Of a DNA stretch of 64,000 nt, positions 1-7,837 are shown in pieces. This stretch comes from CALMEC01 sp964434425. Its GTDB lineage: Bacteria > Actinomycetota > Thermoleophilia > Miltoncostaeales > Miltoncostaeaceae. Numbering within the stretch: position 1 is the stretch's first letter; each line of letters begins with the position of its first letter. The position numbers and the translations under genes were made by a program. The stretch is from the NCBI GenBank assembly GCA_964434425.1, contig CAYSVH010000013.1, positions 17,980 to 81,979 of the forward strand. The letters are read 5' to 3'. A model generated the notes under the pieces. It ran no database searches, had not been told where the DNA came from, and worked only from the letters and a program-made list of their open reading frames with translations.

Positions 1-1
1 T

Positions 2-214
2 GGTCCGCTGCGCGTGACGCTGCGAGTCGACGGCGACGAAGTCGGATCCGGAGACGTACCGGTCAGCGCGCCTCTGCTGTTCTCGGCCAACGACTGCCTC
101 GATATCGGGCGCGCATACGGCGGAGCCGTCTCGCGGGACTATGCGGACCGCATGCCCTTCGCCTTAGACGGGCGGATCGACCGGGTGCACATCACGTATT
201 CCGCGCCGACGTGA
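2..214 (+). CDS. Sulfatase (arylsulfatase-like), C-terminal end only
   Basis: The window opens inside this gene; about 70 codons remain and end at TGA 212-214. The visible stretch (VDGDEVGSGDV, then LLFSANDCLDIGRAYG, then FALDGRIDRVHI) resembles the C-terminal beta-sandwich of bacterial arylsulfatases, where a SADE-x-x-DVG-type motif is followed by a G(R/K)I-x-x-V strand. The catalytic FGly/CxPxR region would lie upstream, outside the window, so the activity cannot be checked. The family hydrolyses sulfate esters. The assignment rests on the tail only. Confidence 0.6.
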   Translation, partial: GPLRVTLRVDGDEVGSGDVPVSAPLLFSANDCLDIGRAYGGAVSRDYADRMPFALDGRIDRVHITYSAPT

Positions 215-367
215 GGTGAGCTATACGGGATCAGCACGAGAGATCGAGGTGCTTCGCACCGGTGACGACCGGGGCCAGTCGCATGACGGTGCTTCGGATC
301 CCTTGTCCTTCACATTCGACGAGCGGATTGATCGCCGACATGGCCTTGCCAAGACACCGCAGCGAGC

Positions 368-1042
368 GTGATTTCCGTGGCGGAGGGTAGAGACGATACT
401 GCGGAGCCGACAGGTGCCAGCCGACCCTCCGCCACGGAATCTCGCGTCCATCGGGCGCACGAGGTGCTCGCAGTCGTACTGCTGTCGGTGACGGTGATCA
501 TCACGGCCTGGTGCGGCTTCCAGGCATCGCAGTGGAGCGGTCAGATGTCGATCCAGTTCAGTCAGGCCTCGGCTGCCCGCATCCAGGCCGTCAACTTCGA
601 CAGCGAGGCGCGCGACGTACAGGCCGTGGATCTTACGATCTACGGCATGTGGCTCCAGGCGCGGGCGACCGGTGACGACGATCTTGCCAGATACATCGAG
701 GCCCGCTTCACCCCGGCGTTCGCCAAGGCGTTCGCCGATTGGCAGAAGAACGGCGAGAATCTGCGATCTCCGTTCGCTGAACCGTCCTACGTACCCGAAG
801 GGCGAGAGGACGCGGCGATAGCGACAGAGAAGGCCGACAAGTTGTTCAAGCAGGCCCTGGTGAACAACCGGACCGGCGACAACTACACGCTCCTGACGGT
901 TCTATTCGCGCTCGTGCTGTTCTTCACCGCCATCTCCGAGCGCGGCCGCAACCACTGGACCAAGTGGCTCCTGCTGGGGTTGGGAGTCGCGTTCGGCGGC
1001 GCAGGGGTTGTGGTCATGCTGACCTTCCCGGTGATCATCTGA
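368..1042 (+). CDS. Hypothetical membrane protein, three predicted TM segments
   Basis: A 224-residue protein starting at GTG 368 (GTG 377 is an alternative). One hydrophobic segment at about residues 36-52 is followed by a polar, probably extracytoplasmic region of about 125 residues, then two hydrophobic segments near the C-terminus (about 172-187 and 200-221) with positive residues between them. No catalytic motif is recognised. It resembles the loosely defined DUF4337-type membrane proteins in layout. The first 24 codons contain both arms of a 16-bp perfect inverted repeat (373-388 and 424-439), so the mRNA could fold over the start; that makes the exact start less certain. It follows the sulfatase by about 150 nt. 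Confidence 0.6.
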   Translation: MISVAEGRDDTAEPTGASRPSATESRVHRAHEVLAVVLLSVTVIITAWCGFQASQWSGQMSIQFSQASAARIQAVNFDSEARDVQAVDLTIYGMWLQARATGDDDLARYIEARFTPAFAKAFADWQKNGENLRSPFAEPSYVPEGREDAAIATEKADKLFKQALVNNRTGDNYTLLTVLFALVLFFTAISERGRNHWTKWLLLGLGVAFGGAGVVVMLTFPVII

Positions 1043-1503
1043 CCCGTCGCATCCTCGAAGTCGGGTTCTTCTGGCATTCACGTGGGTCGTTTGACGGGGA
1101 TTCGGCCGCAGACGAGGGTGAGCATGGTGAGGAGGGAGTCGAGTCTGCGGAATCCGCGGGCGCGCAGCCTCACCGATCGTCATCTGTCCAGACAACACCG
1201 ACAACACCAGCCTCGGCTTGTCATCGGTCGCAATCACTGGCGGTCGTCCCATCTCACAGCTCTCTTCCCAGGAACCCGACTCTACGGCCCTGAACCGGGC
1301 GCGCTCATTGCACCTCATAGTCCCGCGACCCGGAGGTTCGTGTGTGCCTTCTCGCCCGGCCTCTGCCTCTGAGCGGTGCCACGACGGACGCCGGTTTGCC
1401 CGGGCGCGTCCGCGCATGAGTGACGCTTCCGTGCCGCCCGTCGGGGTGACGACTCCGCCCAACGGCGACCGCATCTTCATGCAGGTGCTGGTCACAGGAA
1501 CGC
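1043..1503. other. Non-coding gap with no convincing gene
   Basis: 461 bp between the membrane protein and the AraC-type regulator. Reading frames exist on both strands but lack the strong third-position GC bias of neighbouring genes and resemble no family I know. A short minus-strand stretch at about 1083-1166 (ARGFRRLDSLL, ending PVKRPT) could be the tail of a lost gene; I cannot identify it. Confidence 0.5.
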
Positions 1504-1965
1504 GTGACGTACCATGAATCCATGCCTCCGGACACCGACGAACTGCGCCGGCTCTGCCGGGCACGCGACCGGATGGACCGCGAGTTCGCCCGTCCCCTGG
1601 ACGTTCCCGCGCTGGCCCGCACGGCGCTCATGTCGACGGCCCACTTCAGCCGACGCTTCCGCGAGGTCTACTCCGAGACGCCGTACTCGTACCTCATGAC
1701 ACGACGCATCGAGCGGGCGCAGGCGCTTCTCCGCCGCGGCGACGTAACCGTGACCGAGGCGTGCTTCGCAGTGGGCTGCACCAGCCTCGGATCGTTCTCG
1801 TCGCGGTTCACCCAGATCGTGGGCGAGACGCCGAGCGCGTACCGGACGCGGGTGCACGACGAAATCCGCGCTCTGGCGCCGTGTCAGGCGATGATCGTCA
1901 CACGACCGCGTCGAACGGGCGCACGAACCGAGGCGAGCAGGATCGAAGAAGCGGCGCACTGCTGA
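1504..1965 (+). CDS. AraC-family transcriptional regulator (short, DNA-binding domain only)
   Basis: A 153-residue protein made almost entirely of an AraC-type double helix-turn-helix: LDVPALARTALMSTAHFSR is the first HTH and VTEACFAVGCTSLGSFSSRF the second, followed by the usual G-x-TPS-x-YR end. There is no separate effector domain, as in the small AraC regulators often found beside VOC proteins in actinobacteria. Start GTG 1504 has AGGA 6 nt upstream; ATG 1522 is possible. It is followed at 60 nt by a VOC protein and then a UvrA-like ATPase, and probably controls them (inference from context). Confidence 0.85.
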   Translation: MTYHESMPPDTDELRRLCRARDRMDREFARPLDVPALARTALMSTAHFSRRFREVYSETPYSYLMTRRIERAQALLRRGDVTVTEACFAVGCTSLGSFSSRFTQIVGETPSAYRTRVHDEIRALAPCQAMIVTRPRRTGARTEASRIEEAAHC

Positions 1966-2025
1966 TCCCGCCTACCGTGGTCTCACGGTCGTTGGATCAC
2001 CACGGTCACGAAACGAGGACACATC

Positions 2026-2430
2026 ATGGAAGTCTCACTGAGCACGGTCCACATCCTGGTGGACGACCCGGAGGCGGCCCTCGCCTTCTACCGCGACGCA
2101 CTGGGCCTGACGGTCCAGTACGACGGGACACGGGGCGAGTTCCGCTGGATCACACTCGTCACCGAAAGCCAGCCGGAGGTGGCGATCGTCCTCTCGCATC
2201 CGCGCGTGGGTCGCTCGGAGGCCGATGGCGACGCCATGGCCGCGATGCTGGCGAAGGGCGAGTTCCGGCCGGTCCACCTGCGGTGCGACGACCTGGACGC
2301 GGTCTTCGCGCGGGTGGCCGCGACCCCCGGTGCCGACGTGCTGCAGGAACCGGCGGACCAGCCGTGGGGTGTCCGAGACGGCGCGGTGCGCGATCCGGCG
2401 GGCAACATGCTCCGTATCGAGCAGGCGTAG
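2026..2430 (+). CDS. VOC (glyoxalase/bleomycin-resistance) superfamily protein
   Basis: 134 residues with the two beta-alpha-beta-beta-beta halves of the vicinal oxygen chelate fold: N-terminal HILVDDPEAALAFYRDALGL, a middle RPVHLRCDDLDAVFARV, and a C-terminal VRDPAGNMLRIEQ where the last Glu is the usual metal-ligand position. Members bind a metal and act as glyoxalases, dioxygenases, or drug-binding proteins; the substrate is not evident. It sits between an AraC regulator and a UvrA-like ATPase, a trio that recurs in high-GC actinobacteria and suggests a role against an electrophile or drug (inference). The stop TAG merges into a small palindrome at 2429-2446. Confidence 0.85.
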   Translation: MEVSLSTVHILVDDPEAALAFYRDALGLTVQYDGTRGEFRWITLVTESQPEVAIVLSHPRVGRSEADGDAMAAMLAKGEFRPVHLRCDDLDAVFARVAATPGADVLQEPADQPWGVRDGAVRDPAGNMLRIEQA

Positions 2431-2446
2431 ATGGAATCAGCCATCT
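2429..2446 (+). repeat. 18-nt palindrome overlapping the VOC stop codon
   Basis: AGATGG-AATCAG-CCATCT. It begins at the A of the TAG stop, exactly where the 167-bp element copies at 40288, 42198 and 59119 begin, and its arms equal the first six bases of that element's ends. It may be a collapsed copy or footprint of the element, or a coincidence. Confidence 0.35.
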
Positions 2447-2501
2447 GGCCGCGCCGGGCATACGTGCGGCTGCCGCGAACGCTCACCCACGGAGACCGTT
2501 G

Positions 2502-4892
2502 ATGGCGAAGACGACGAAGGCCGTACCGGGATCGAACGGCGGCCATCCGGCTGACGCACACGACTTGATCCGCGTTCAGGGTGCCCGCGTCAACAACCTG
2601 AGGGACGTGAGCCTCGAGATTCCGAAGCGTCGGCTGACGGTGTTCACCGGCGTGTCGGGATCCGGGAAGAGCTCCCTGGTCTTCGGCACCATCGCGGCCG
2701 AGTCGCAGCGTCTCATCAACGAGACGTACAGCGCGTTCCTCCAGGGTCTCATGCCGACCACGGCCCGGCCGGACGTCGACGTCCTCGACGGCATCACCAC
2801 CGCCATCGCGGTGGACCAGGAGCGCATCGGGGCCAATGCGCGCTCCACGGTGGGCACCGTCACCGACGTGAACGCCATGCTGCGCATCCTCTTCAGCCGG
2901 ACGGGCGAGCCCCACATCGGTGGCCCCAACGCCTTCTCGTTCAACGTCGCAACCGCCCACGGGTCGGGCGCCATCACCATCGAGCGCGGGTCGAAGAAGG
3001 CCCAGAAGAAGAGCTTCACGGTCCTCGGCGGGATGTGCCCGCGCTGCGAGGGGATGGGCACGGTCAGCGACATCGACCTGAACGAGCTGTACGACGCCTC
3101 CAAGTCGCTGAACGACGGGCCGTTCACCATCCCCGGCTACAGGGCCGGCGGCTGGGAGGTCCGGATGTTCAGCGAGTCGGGCCTCTTCGATCCGGGCAAG
3201 CCGATCGGGAAGTACACGAAGAAGGAACTCGCGGACTTCCTGACCCACGAGCCGACCAAGATCACGATCTCGGGTGTCAACATCACCTTCGAGGGGCTGC
3301 TCCCGCGTATCCAGCGGTCGTTCCTGTCGAAAGACGTTGACTCCCTGCAGCCGCACATCCGGGCGTTCGTCGAGCGCATCGCGACCTTCGCGCCCTGCCC
3401 GGACTGCGACGGCACGCGTCTCAACGAGTCGGCCCGCTCATCGCGCATCAACGGCTCCAGCATCGCCGACCTGTGCGCCATGCAGATCAGCGATCTCGCA
3501 GGGTGGGTACGCGATCTGGACGCACCCGCGATGGCGCCCCTCCTGGAGAAGCTGGGGGACAGCCTCGACTCGTTCGTCGAGATCGGCCTCGGCTATCTGA
3601 GCCTGGATCGTGCGTCGGGAACCCTGTCCGGCGGTGAGGCGCAGCGGACCAAGATGGTGCGCCACCTCGGATCGTCGCTCACGGATGTCACGTACGTGTT
3701 CGACGAGCCCAGCGTCGGTCTCCACCCCCACGACATCCGGCGCATGAACGAGCTCCTCGTTCGCCTGCGCGATAAGGGCAACACGGTGCTCGTTGTGGAG
3801 CACAAGCCCGAGGTCATTGCGATCGCCGACCACGTCGTCGACATCGGACCGGGTGCCGGATCCGATGGTGGAACCGTCTGCTTCGAGGGCACCGTCGACG
3901 AACTTCGCGGATCGCAGACCCTCACCGGCCGTCACCTGGACGACCGCGCCTCCCCGCGGGAGGACGTCCGTGAGGCGAGCGGGGTCCTCGAGGTGCGGGG
4001 CGCCGACATGCACAACCTGCAGGACGTCGACGTCGACATCCCGCTCGGTGTTCTCGTCGTTCTCACGGGCGTGGCCGGCTCGGGGAAGAGCTCCCTGATC
4101 CAGAGTTCGGTCGCCGGCCGCGACGACGTGATCATGGTCGACCAGACCCCCATCCGCGGCTCACGTCGCAGCAACCCGGCCACCTACACGGGCATGCTCG
4201 AGTCGATCCGCAAGGCGTTCGCCAAGGCCAATGGCGTGAAACCCTCGCTCTTCAGCGCCAACTCGGAGGGTGCGTGCCCCACCTGCAACGGCAACGGTGT
4301 GATCTACGCCGACCTGGGGATCATGGCCGGGGTCGCCGCCATGTGCGAGGACTGCGAGGGGCGCCGCTTCCAGGCTGAGGTTCTGGAATACCGGTTCGGC
4401 GGGCGTGACATCAGTGAGGTCCTCGCGATGTCGGTGGCCGAGGCCCGTGACCTCTTCGGTGAGGGTGACGCCCGCATCCCGGCCGCGCACAGCATCCTGG
4501 GGCACCTGGCGGACGTCGGGCTGGGGTACCTGAAGGTGGGGCAGCCCCTCACGACGCTTTCGGGCGGCGAGCGTCAGCGGCTCAAGCTGGCGACGCACAT
4601 GTCGGAGAAGGGTGGCGTCTACGTCCTGGATGAGCCCACCACCGGCCTTCACCTGGCGGACGTCGAGAACCTGCTGGCACTACTCGACCGGCTGGTCGAC
4701 TCGGGCAAGTCGGTGATCGTCATCGAACACCACCAGGCGGTCGTGGCCCACGCCGACTGGATAATCGATCTGGGCCCCGGCGCCGGCCACGACGGCGGCC
4801 GCGTCGTGTTCGAGGGAACACCGGCCGACCTCGTGGCCACCCGTTCGACGGTCACCGGTGAGCATCTGGCGGAGTACGTGAGCGCTCCGTAG
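2502..4892 (+). CDS. UvrA-like ABC ATPase (UvrA2/DrrC type)
   Basis: 796 residues, shorter than canonical UvrA (about 950). Start ATG 2502 follows GGAG at 2491. Two ABC ATPase halves are visible: Walker A FTGVSGSGKSSL and TGVAGSGKSSL, signatures LSGGEAQR and LSGGERQR, Walker B VFDEPSVGLH and VLDEPTTGLH. Zinc-binding pairs occur as CPRCEGMG and CPDCDGTR in the first half and CPTCNGNG and CEDCEGRRF in the second. This is the architecture of UvrA2-type proteins, linked in actinobacteria to DNA-intercalating drug tolerance rather than general excision repair. It lies in the AraC-VOC-UvrA trio, 71 nt after the VOC gene. A REPIN-like element follows it. Confidence 0.88.
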   Translation: MAKTTKAVPGSNGGHPADAHDLIRVQGARVNNLRDVSLEIPKRRLTVFTGVSGSGKSSLVFGTIAAESQRLINETYSAFLQGLMPTTARPDVDVLDGITTAIAVDQERIGANARSTVGTVTDVNAMLRILFSRTGEPHIGGPNAFSFNVATAHGSGAITIERGSKKAQKKSFTVLGGMCPRCEGMGTVSDIDLNELYDASKSLNDGPFTIPGYRAGGWEVRMFSESGLFDPGKPIGKYTKKELADFLTHEPTKITISGVNITFEGLLPRIQRSFLSKDVDSLQPHIRAFVERIATFAPCPDCDGTRLNESARSSRINGSSIADLCAMQISDLAGWVRDLDAPAMAPLLEKLGDSLDSFVEIGLGYLSLDRASGTLSGGEAQRTKMVRHLGSSLTDVTYVFDEPSVGLHPHDIRRMNELLVRLRDKGNTVLVVEHKPEVIAIADHVVDIGPGAGSDGGTVCFEGTVDELRGSQTLTGRHLDDRASPREDVREASGVLEVRGADMHNLQDVDVDIPLGVLVVLTGVAGSGKSSLIQSSVAGRDDVIMVDQTPIRGSRRSNPATYTGMLESIRKAFAKANGVKPSLFSANSEGACPTCNGNGVIYADLGIMAGVAAMCEDCEGRRFQAEVLEYRFGGRDISEVLAMSVAEARDLFGEGDARIPAAHSILGHLADVGLGYLKVGQPLTTLSGGERQRLKLATHMSEKGGVYVLDEPTTGLHLADVENLLALLDRLVDSGKSVIVIEHHQAVVAHADWIIDLGPGAGHDGGRVVFEGTPADLVATRSTVTGEHLAEYVSAP

Positions 4893-4925
4893 GAGCGTCG
4901 GCGGGGTGCCGGCGCGAGAGGGCGT

Positions 4926-5055
4926 GCGCAAGTCTGGTGCCAGGCACCAGACTTGCGCCGACGGACGGACTCGCCGAAAATTGCCCTGAATGCAGGGTAT
5001 TCGTGTTTGTGTGATTCGGCACGCGCAAGTTAAGTGCCTGGCACCAGACTTGCGC
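4926..5055. repeat. REPIN-like element, copy A (two palindromes)
   Basis: Two palindromes about 65 nt apart. The first (4926-4958) has 16-bp perfect arms around one A; the second (5023-5055) is an imperfect version with GCGCAAGT/ACTTGCGC ends. Both share the GGTGCC-A-GGCACC-like core with copies B (34072-34206) and C (53000-53128). It fills the space between the UvrA-like gene and the gene fragment at 5072. It could also act as a terminator. Confidence 0.85.
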
Positions 5056-5071
5056 GCACCCCGAAATGGAG

Positions 5072-5148
5072 TCAGGCGGCGCGCGCCTCCCGCAGCACCG
5101 TCGCCCACCAGACGAAGTCGTCGAACATGGCGTCGACCGACGGCAGGA
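5072..5148 (-). pseudogene. C-terminal scrap of an NADPH-dependent FMN reductase-like gene
   Basis: Read on the minus strand, about 25 codons with normal GC3 bias end at TGA 5074-5072 and encode SVDAMFDDFVWWATVLREAR. The D-D-(F/L)-VWWA-x-x-L-x-x-AR ending is typical of flavodoxin-fold NAD(P)H reductases. No start or fold remains: the frame runs into the end of the GATase gene, in a different frame. I infer that a recombination event replaced the front of this gene. Short, so the family call is tentative. Confidence 0.45.
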
Positions 5149-5844
5149 CTACAGGCCCACCGAGGGCAGCCACTCGTCGAGCATGGCCGTGGCGGCATCG
5201 GTCAGTGCCGGGCCGAAACGCTCGGCATCCCGGCGGATCTCACGTACGTCGACGCCGGCCGTCTCGAGTTCGTGAGCGTGCCCGATCAGCCACCGTTCGA
5301 TCCGCCTCCAGTCGGCCTCGATGTGGAACTGCAGGCCCAGTGAGGCGCCCCGCTGGAATGCCTGATTCGGGAAGCCCGGCGTCGAGGCCAGCGACGGGGT
5401 GTCGGCGGGGAGCGTGAACGTGTCGCCGTGCCAGTGCAGCACCGGGACATCGATCAGGTGCCGCAACGGCGTCCGCGCACCGGTCTCGGTGATGGTCAGC
5501 GGGCCGAACCCGATCTCCTTTCTCGGACCGCGCGTGACCTCGCCACCGAGGGCGGCGGCCATGAGCTGCGCGCCGAGGCAGACACCGATCGTCGGCTTAC
5601 CGTCCGCATGACGCGTCTGGATCGCAGCGACCTCCTTGGTGAGGAACGGGTAGTGCTCCTCGTCGTCCGCCGATATCGGCGCGCCCAGGACCACCAGGAG
5701 GTCGGCCGCGACCGCGGTGTCCAGGGAGATGTCCGGGGCGTCCATGAAACGGACGGCAAACCCCCGCGCCACGAGCAGTGGCTCGAGGATTCCCAGGTCT
5801 TCGAACGTCACGTGCCGGATGGCCACGGCCGTGCGAGGTCCCAT
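5149..5844 (-). CDS. Class I glutamine amidotransferase-like protein
   Basis: 231 residues from ATG 5844; earlier in-frame codons exist but homologous sequence begins near this Met. The nucleophile-elbow motif GVCLGAQLMAAALGG carries the catalytic Cys, and LGLQFHIEAD carries the catalytic His and Glu of the triad. Such stand-alone GATase1 proteins (GMP-synthase-like) remove ammonia from glutamine or act as hydrolases on gamma-glutamyl compounds; there is no partner synthase next to it. The upstream neighbour on the same strand is an AraC regulator 135 nt away. The gene ends directly against a foreign gene scrap, which suggests a junction at its 3' end. Confidence 0.85.
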   Translation of the reverse strand: MGPRTAVAIRHVTFEDLGILEPLLVARGFAVRFMDAPDISLDTAVAADLLVVLGAPISADDEEHYPFLTKEVAAIQTRHADGKPTIGVCLGAQLMAAALGGEVTRGPRKEIGFGPLTITETGARTPLRHLIDVPVLHWHGDTFTLPADTPSLASTPGFPNQAFQRGASLGLQFHIEADWRRIERWLIGHAHELETAGVDVREIRRDAERFGPALTDAATAMLDEWLPSVGL

Positions 5845-5979
5845 CGTGCTCAACTGCGTCTGGCCTCCCGGTGCAGGTTCCTGTCTCCGCACAGGCGGCT
5901 CCATGGAGTCCGTGTGGTCGCGTGACCCTACCGAACCGAGTGCTCGCGGACTCGGCCGACGGGACGCGGTCGTCACCGG

Positions 5980-6861
5980 TTAGCGGCTGCGCTCGCCGGT
6001 CGTCTCGTCCGCCCCCGCATCGGACACCCACGCGCGTGGTGATCGTCCGAGCCGCTGGGTGAAGGCCCGGCTGAACGCGGAGGGGCTCGAGTACCCCAGC
6101 TCCGAGGCCGTCGTCGCCACCGGCGCACCCTGGCGCAGCCGCTCCTGCGCCACCGTCAGCCGCCAGTCGGTCACGTACTCGGCGGGAGGCTGTCCGACGA
6201 CGTCGCGAAACCGCGCGGCGAACGTGCTGCGCGACATGTTCGCGTGGCGGGCCATGGCGGCGAGCGTCCAATCCCCTCCGGGCTCCTCGTGGATGGCGAT
6301 GAGCGTGGGCGCCAGGCGTTCATCGGACAGCCCCGGCAGCAGGCCGGCCGGAAGGCCGAGGTCCGACGTGTGGTCGACCATCCAGCGAAACAGCTGGATC
6401 AGGACAACCTCGAAGAGCCGGTCGGCGATGACCCGGCGGCCGCAGCGCACGTTGTCGATCTCGCCGAAGAGAAGATCGAGCGCCGGCCGTAGTGTCGCCA
6501 CCGCATCGAGCGGCAGGATGATCACCGGTGGCAGGGTGCGCACCAGGGGGTGGGTGGAGCCGCCCTCGAAGTCCAGGGTGGCACAGGCGAAGTCGGAGTC
6601 CTCTACGGGTGCGTTGTGAAAGGCGTGCTCCAACGGACGTGGGTAGAGGAGCAGGCTGGGGTCCTCCACGGCCACGTGCTCCAGCCGGCCGCTCGTTCCC
6701 ACGTGCGTGACCGTCATCTCGCCCTCACGTAGGACGTGGAGGAAACCCCGACCGGGCTCGGCGGCCAGGGTGGTCACACCGCACAGGGGGCCCGAATGAA
6801 AAAGACGCGTGCGCACCCGGAATCGCTCCAGGAGCGGCGAGATGCGGTCGAGCGGCGGCAT
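5980..6861 (-). CDS. AraC-family regulator with cupin-type N-terminal domain
   Basis: 293 residues. The N-terminal half (about 1-180) looks like the cupin_6 effector domain (FHSGPLCGVTTL; then PLVRTLPPVIIL). The C-terminal AraC domain has WTLAAMARHANMSRSTFAARFRDV and ATTASELGYSSPSAFSRAF as its two HTHs, followed by a P-R-x-W end. It is divergent from the AhpD-like gene at 7001, with 139 nt between start codons. Cupin-AraC regulators are commonly divergent from oxidoreductases or carboxymuconolactone decarboxylases that they control, so the gene at 7001 is the likely target (inference). Confidence 0.87.
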   Translation of the reverse strand: MPPLDRISPLLERFRVRTRLFHSGPLCGVTTLAAEPGRGFLHVLREGEMTVTHVGTSGRLEHVAVEDPSLLLYPRPLEHAFHNAPVEDSDFACATLDFEGGSTHPLVRTLPPVIILPLDAVATLRPALDLLFGEIDNVRCGRRVIADRLFEVVLIQLFRWMVDHTSDLGLPAGLLPGLSDERLAPTLIAIHEEPGGDWTLAAMARHANMSRSTFAARFRDVVGQPPAEYVTDWRLTVAQERLRQGAPVATTASELGYSSPSAFSRAFTQRLGRSPRAWVSDAGADETTGERSR

Positions 6862-7000
6862 GACCGCAGAATGTCAGACGATTTGACAGATAGTCAAGAC
6901 GATGCGCGGCGATACGTCCAGAAATGCGCGGCAGCATGGATGCACGTCACCCGGTCACCCCATCGACCGGCGATGCCAGCGAACACAAAGGAGCTTTCCC

Positions 7001-7552
7001 ATGTCTCATGTCCCACTCGTCGAGCCCGCAGCCGTCTCGGGCACCGTCAAGGATCAGCTGGACGCCATCAACGGTGCGTTCGGCGTCGTGCCCGCCATGT
7101 TCCGCGTCGTCGCCAACTCGCCGGCCGCACTCTCCAGCATGTGGGGTTCGTTCGGTGCCCTCGGCGGCGGCACGATCGGTGCCGCGCTCGGCGAGCAGAT
7201 CGCCGTCGCCATCGCGAACCGCAACTCGTGCACCTACTGCCTCTCGGCCCACACGGTCCTCGGCCAGAAGGCCGGCGTCAGCGCCGATGCGATGCGTGCC
7301 GCCCAGACCGGCGAGTCGGACGACCCGCGGACCGCGGCGGTACTGGCCTTCGCCCTGAAGGTCGTGGAGGAGCGCGGACAGGTGACGGGCGACGACGTTC
7401 AGACCCTGCGCGAGCACGGGCTGAACGACGAGGAGATCGTCGAGATCATCGCCCACGTGGCTCTCAACCTCTTCACCAACTACATCAACGTCGCGCTGGA
7501 CGTGCCGGTCGACTTCCCGGTGATCGCATTCCGGGAGCGCGCCGTCGCCTGA
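7001..7552 (+). CDS. Carboxymuconolactone decarboxylase/AhpD-like protein
   Basis: 183 residues; ATG 7001 has AAAGGAG 7 nt upstream, which decides this start over upstream frames. The CxxC-xxx-H motif NSCTYCLSAHTVLGQ is the redox-active pair of AhpD-type alkylhydroperoxidases, embedded in the all-helical CMD fold. Proteins of this kind reduce peroxides or adducts with thiol partners. Divergent from an AraC-cupin regulator. A terminator-like hairpin follows at 7562-7599. Confidence 0.88.
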   Translation: MSHVPLVEPAAVSGTVKDQLDAINGAFGVVPAMFRVVANSPAALSSMWGSFGALGGGTIGAALGEQIAVAIANRNSCTYCLSAHTVLGQKAGVSADAMRAAQTGESDDPRTAAVLAFALKVVEERGQVTGDDVQTLREHGLNDEEIVEIIAHVALNLFTNYINVALDVPVDFPVIAFRERAVA

Positions 7553-7561
7553 CGGTGCCCC

Positions 7562-7599
7562 GGGGGTGAGGCTCGGACGATCGGGACCGAGCCCCCACC
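7562..7599 (+). terminator. Hairpin after the AhpD-like gene
   Basis: GGCTCGG (7570-7576) pairs with CCGAGCC (7587-7593), with flanking G-run and C-run able to extend the stem. No U-tract follows, as is common for terminators in high-GC actinobacteria. Confidence 0.6.
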
Positions 7600-7746
7600 C
7601 ACCCCGGGAGTCGCGGTCCGGCGCCGCGCGATCGGGTTCGGGTGGGCGCCGTCATCACCGGACCGAGACGATGGCCCATGGCGATCGCGAGACGTGGTCG
7701 CGACCGACCCACTCGGAACGCGCCGCCGATCTCCGGCTTCGCGCGC

Positions 7747-7788
7747 GGTCAGGTGGGGTCGATCACCGGTGATCGACCCCACCTGACC
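7747..7788. promoter_or_regulatory. Perfect 42-bp palindrome upstream of the phosphoesterase gene
   Basis: Two 21-nt arms meet with no spacer (centre between 7767 and 7768; centre sequence CACCGGTG). It ends 15 bp before a -35-like TTGACA. It could be an extended operator, a cruciform site, or a terminator with no loop. Position just upstream of a promoter favours an operator or insulator (inference). Confidence 0.7.
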
Positions 7789-7802
7789 GACTTGTCGGTT
7801 TC

Positions 7803-7831
7803 TTGACATTTGCAGGGGTGGGGTGTAGAGA
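7803..7831 (+). promoter_or_regulatory. Promoter for the phosphoesterase gene; leaderless start
   Basis: TTGACA (7803-7808), 17-bp spacer, TAGAGA (7826-7831). The GTG start at 7838 lies 6 nt further on, at the expected +1, so the mRNA probably has no leader. Confidence 0.6.
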
Positions 7832-7837
7832 TCGCCC

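Noticed and set aside
1083..1166. Possible transposase tail on the minus strand
   Set aside because: Only about 27 codons, no catalytic residue, no terminal repeats; too weak to call.
2088..3356. Long minus-strand frame opposite the UvrA-like gene
   Set aside because: Antisense of a well-supported gene; low-complexity Arg/Gly/Val composition, no domain.
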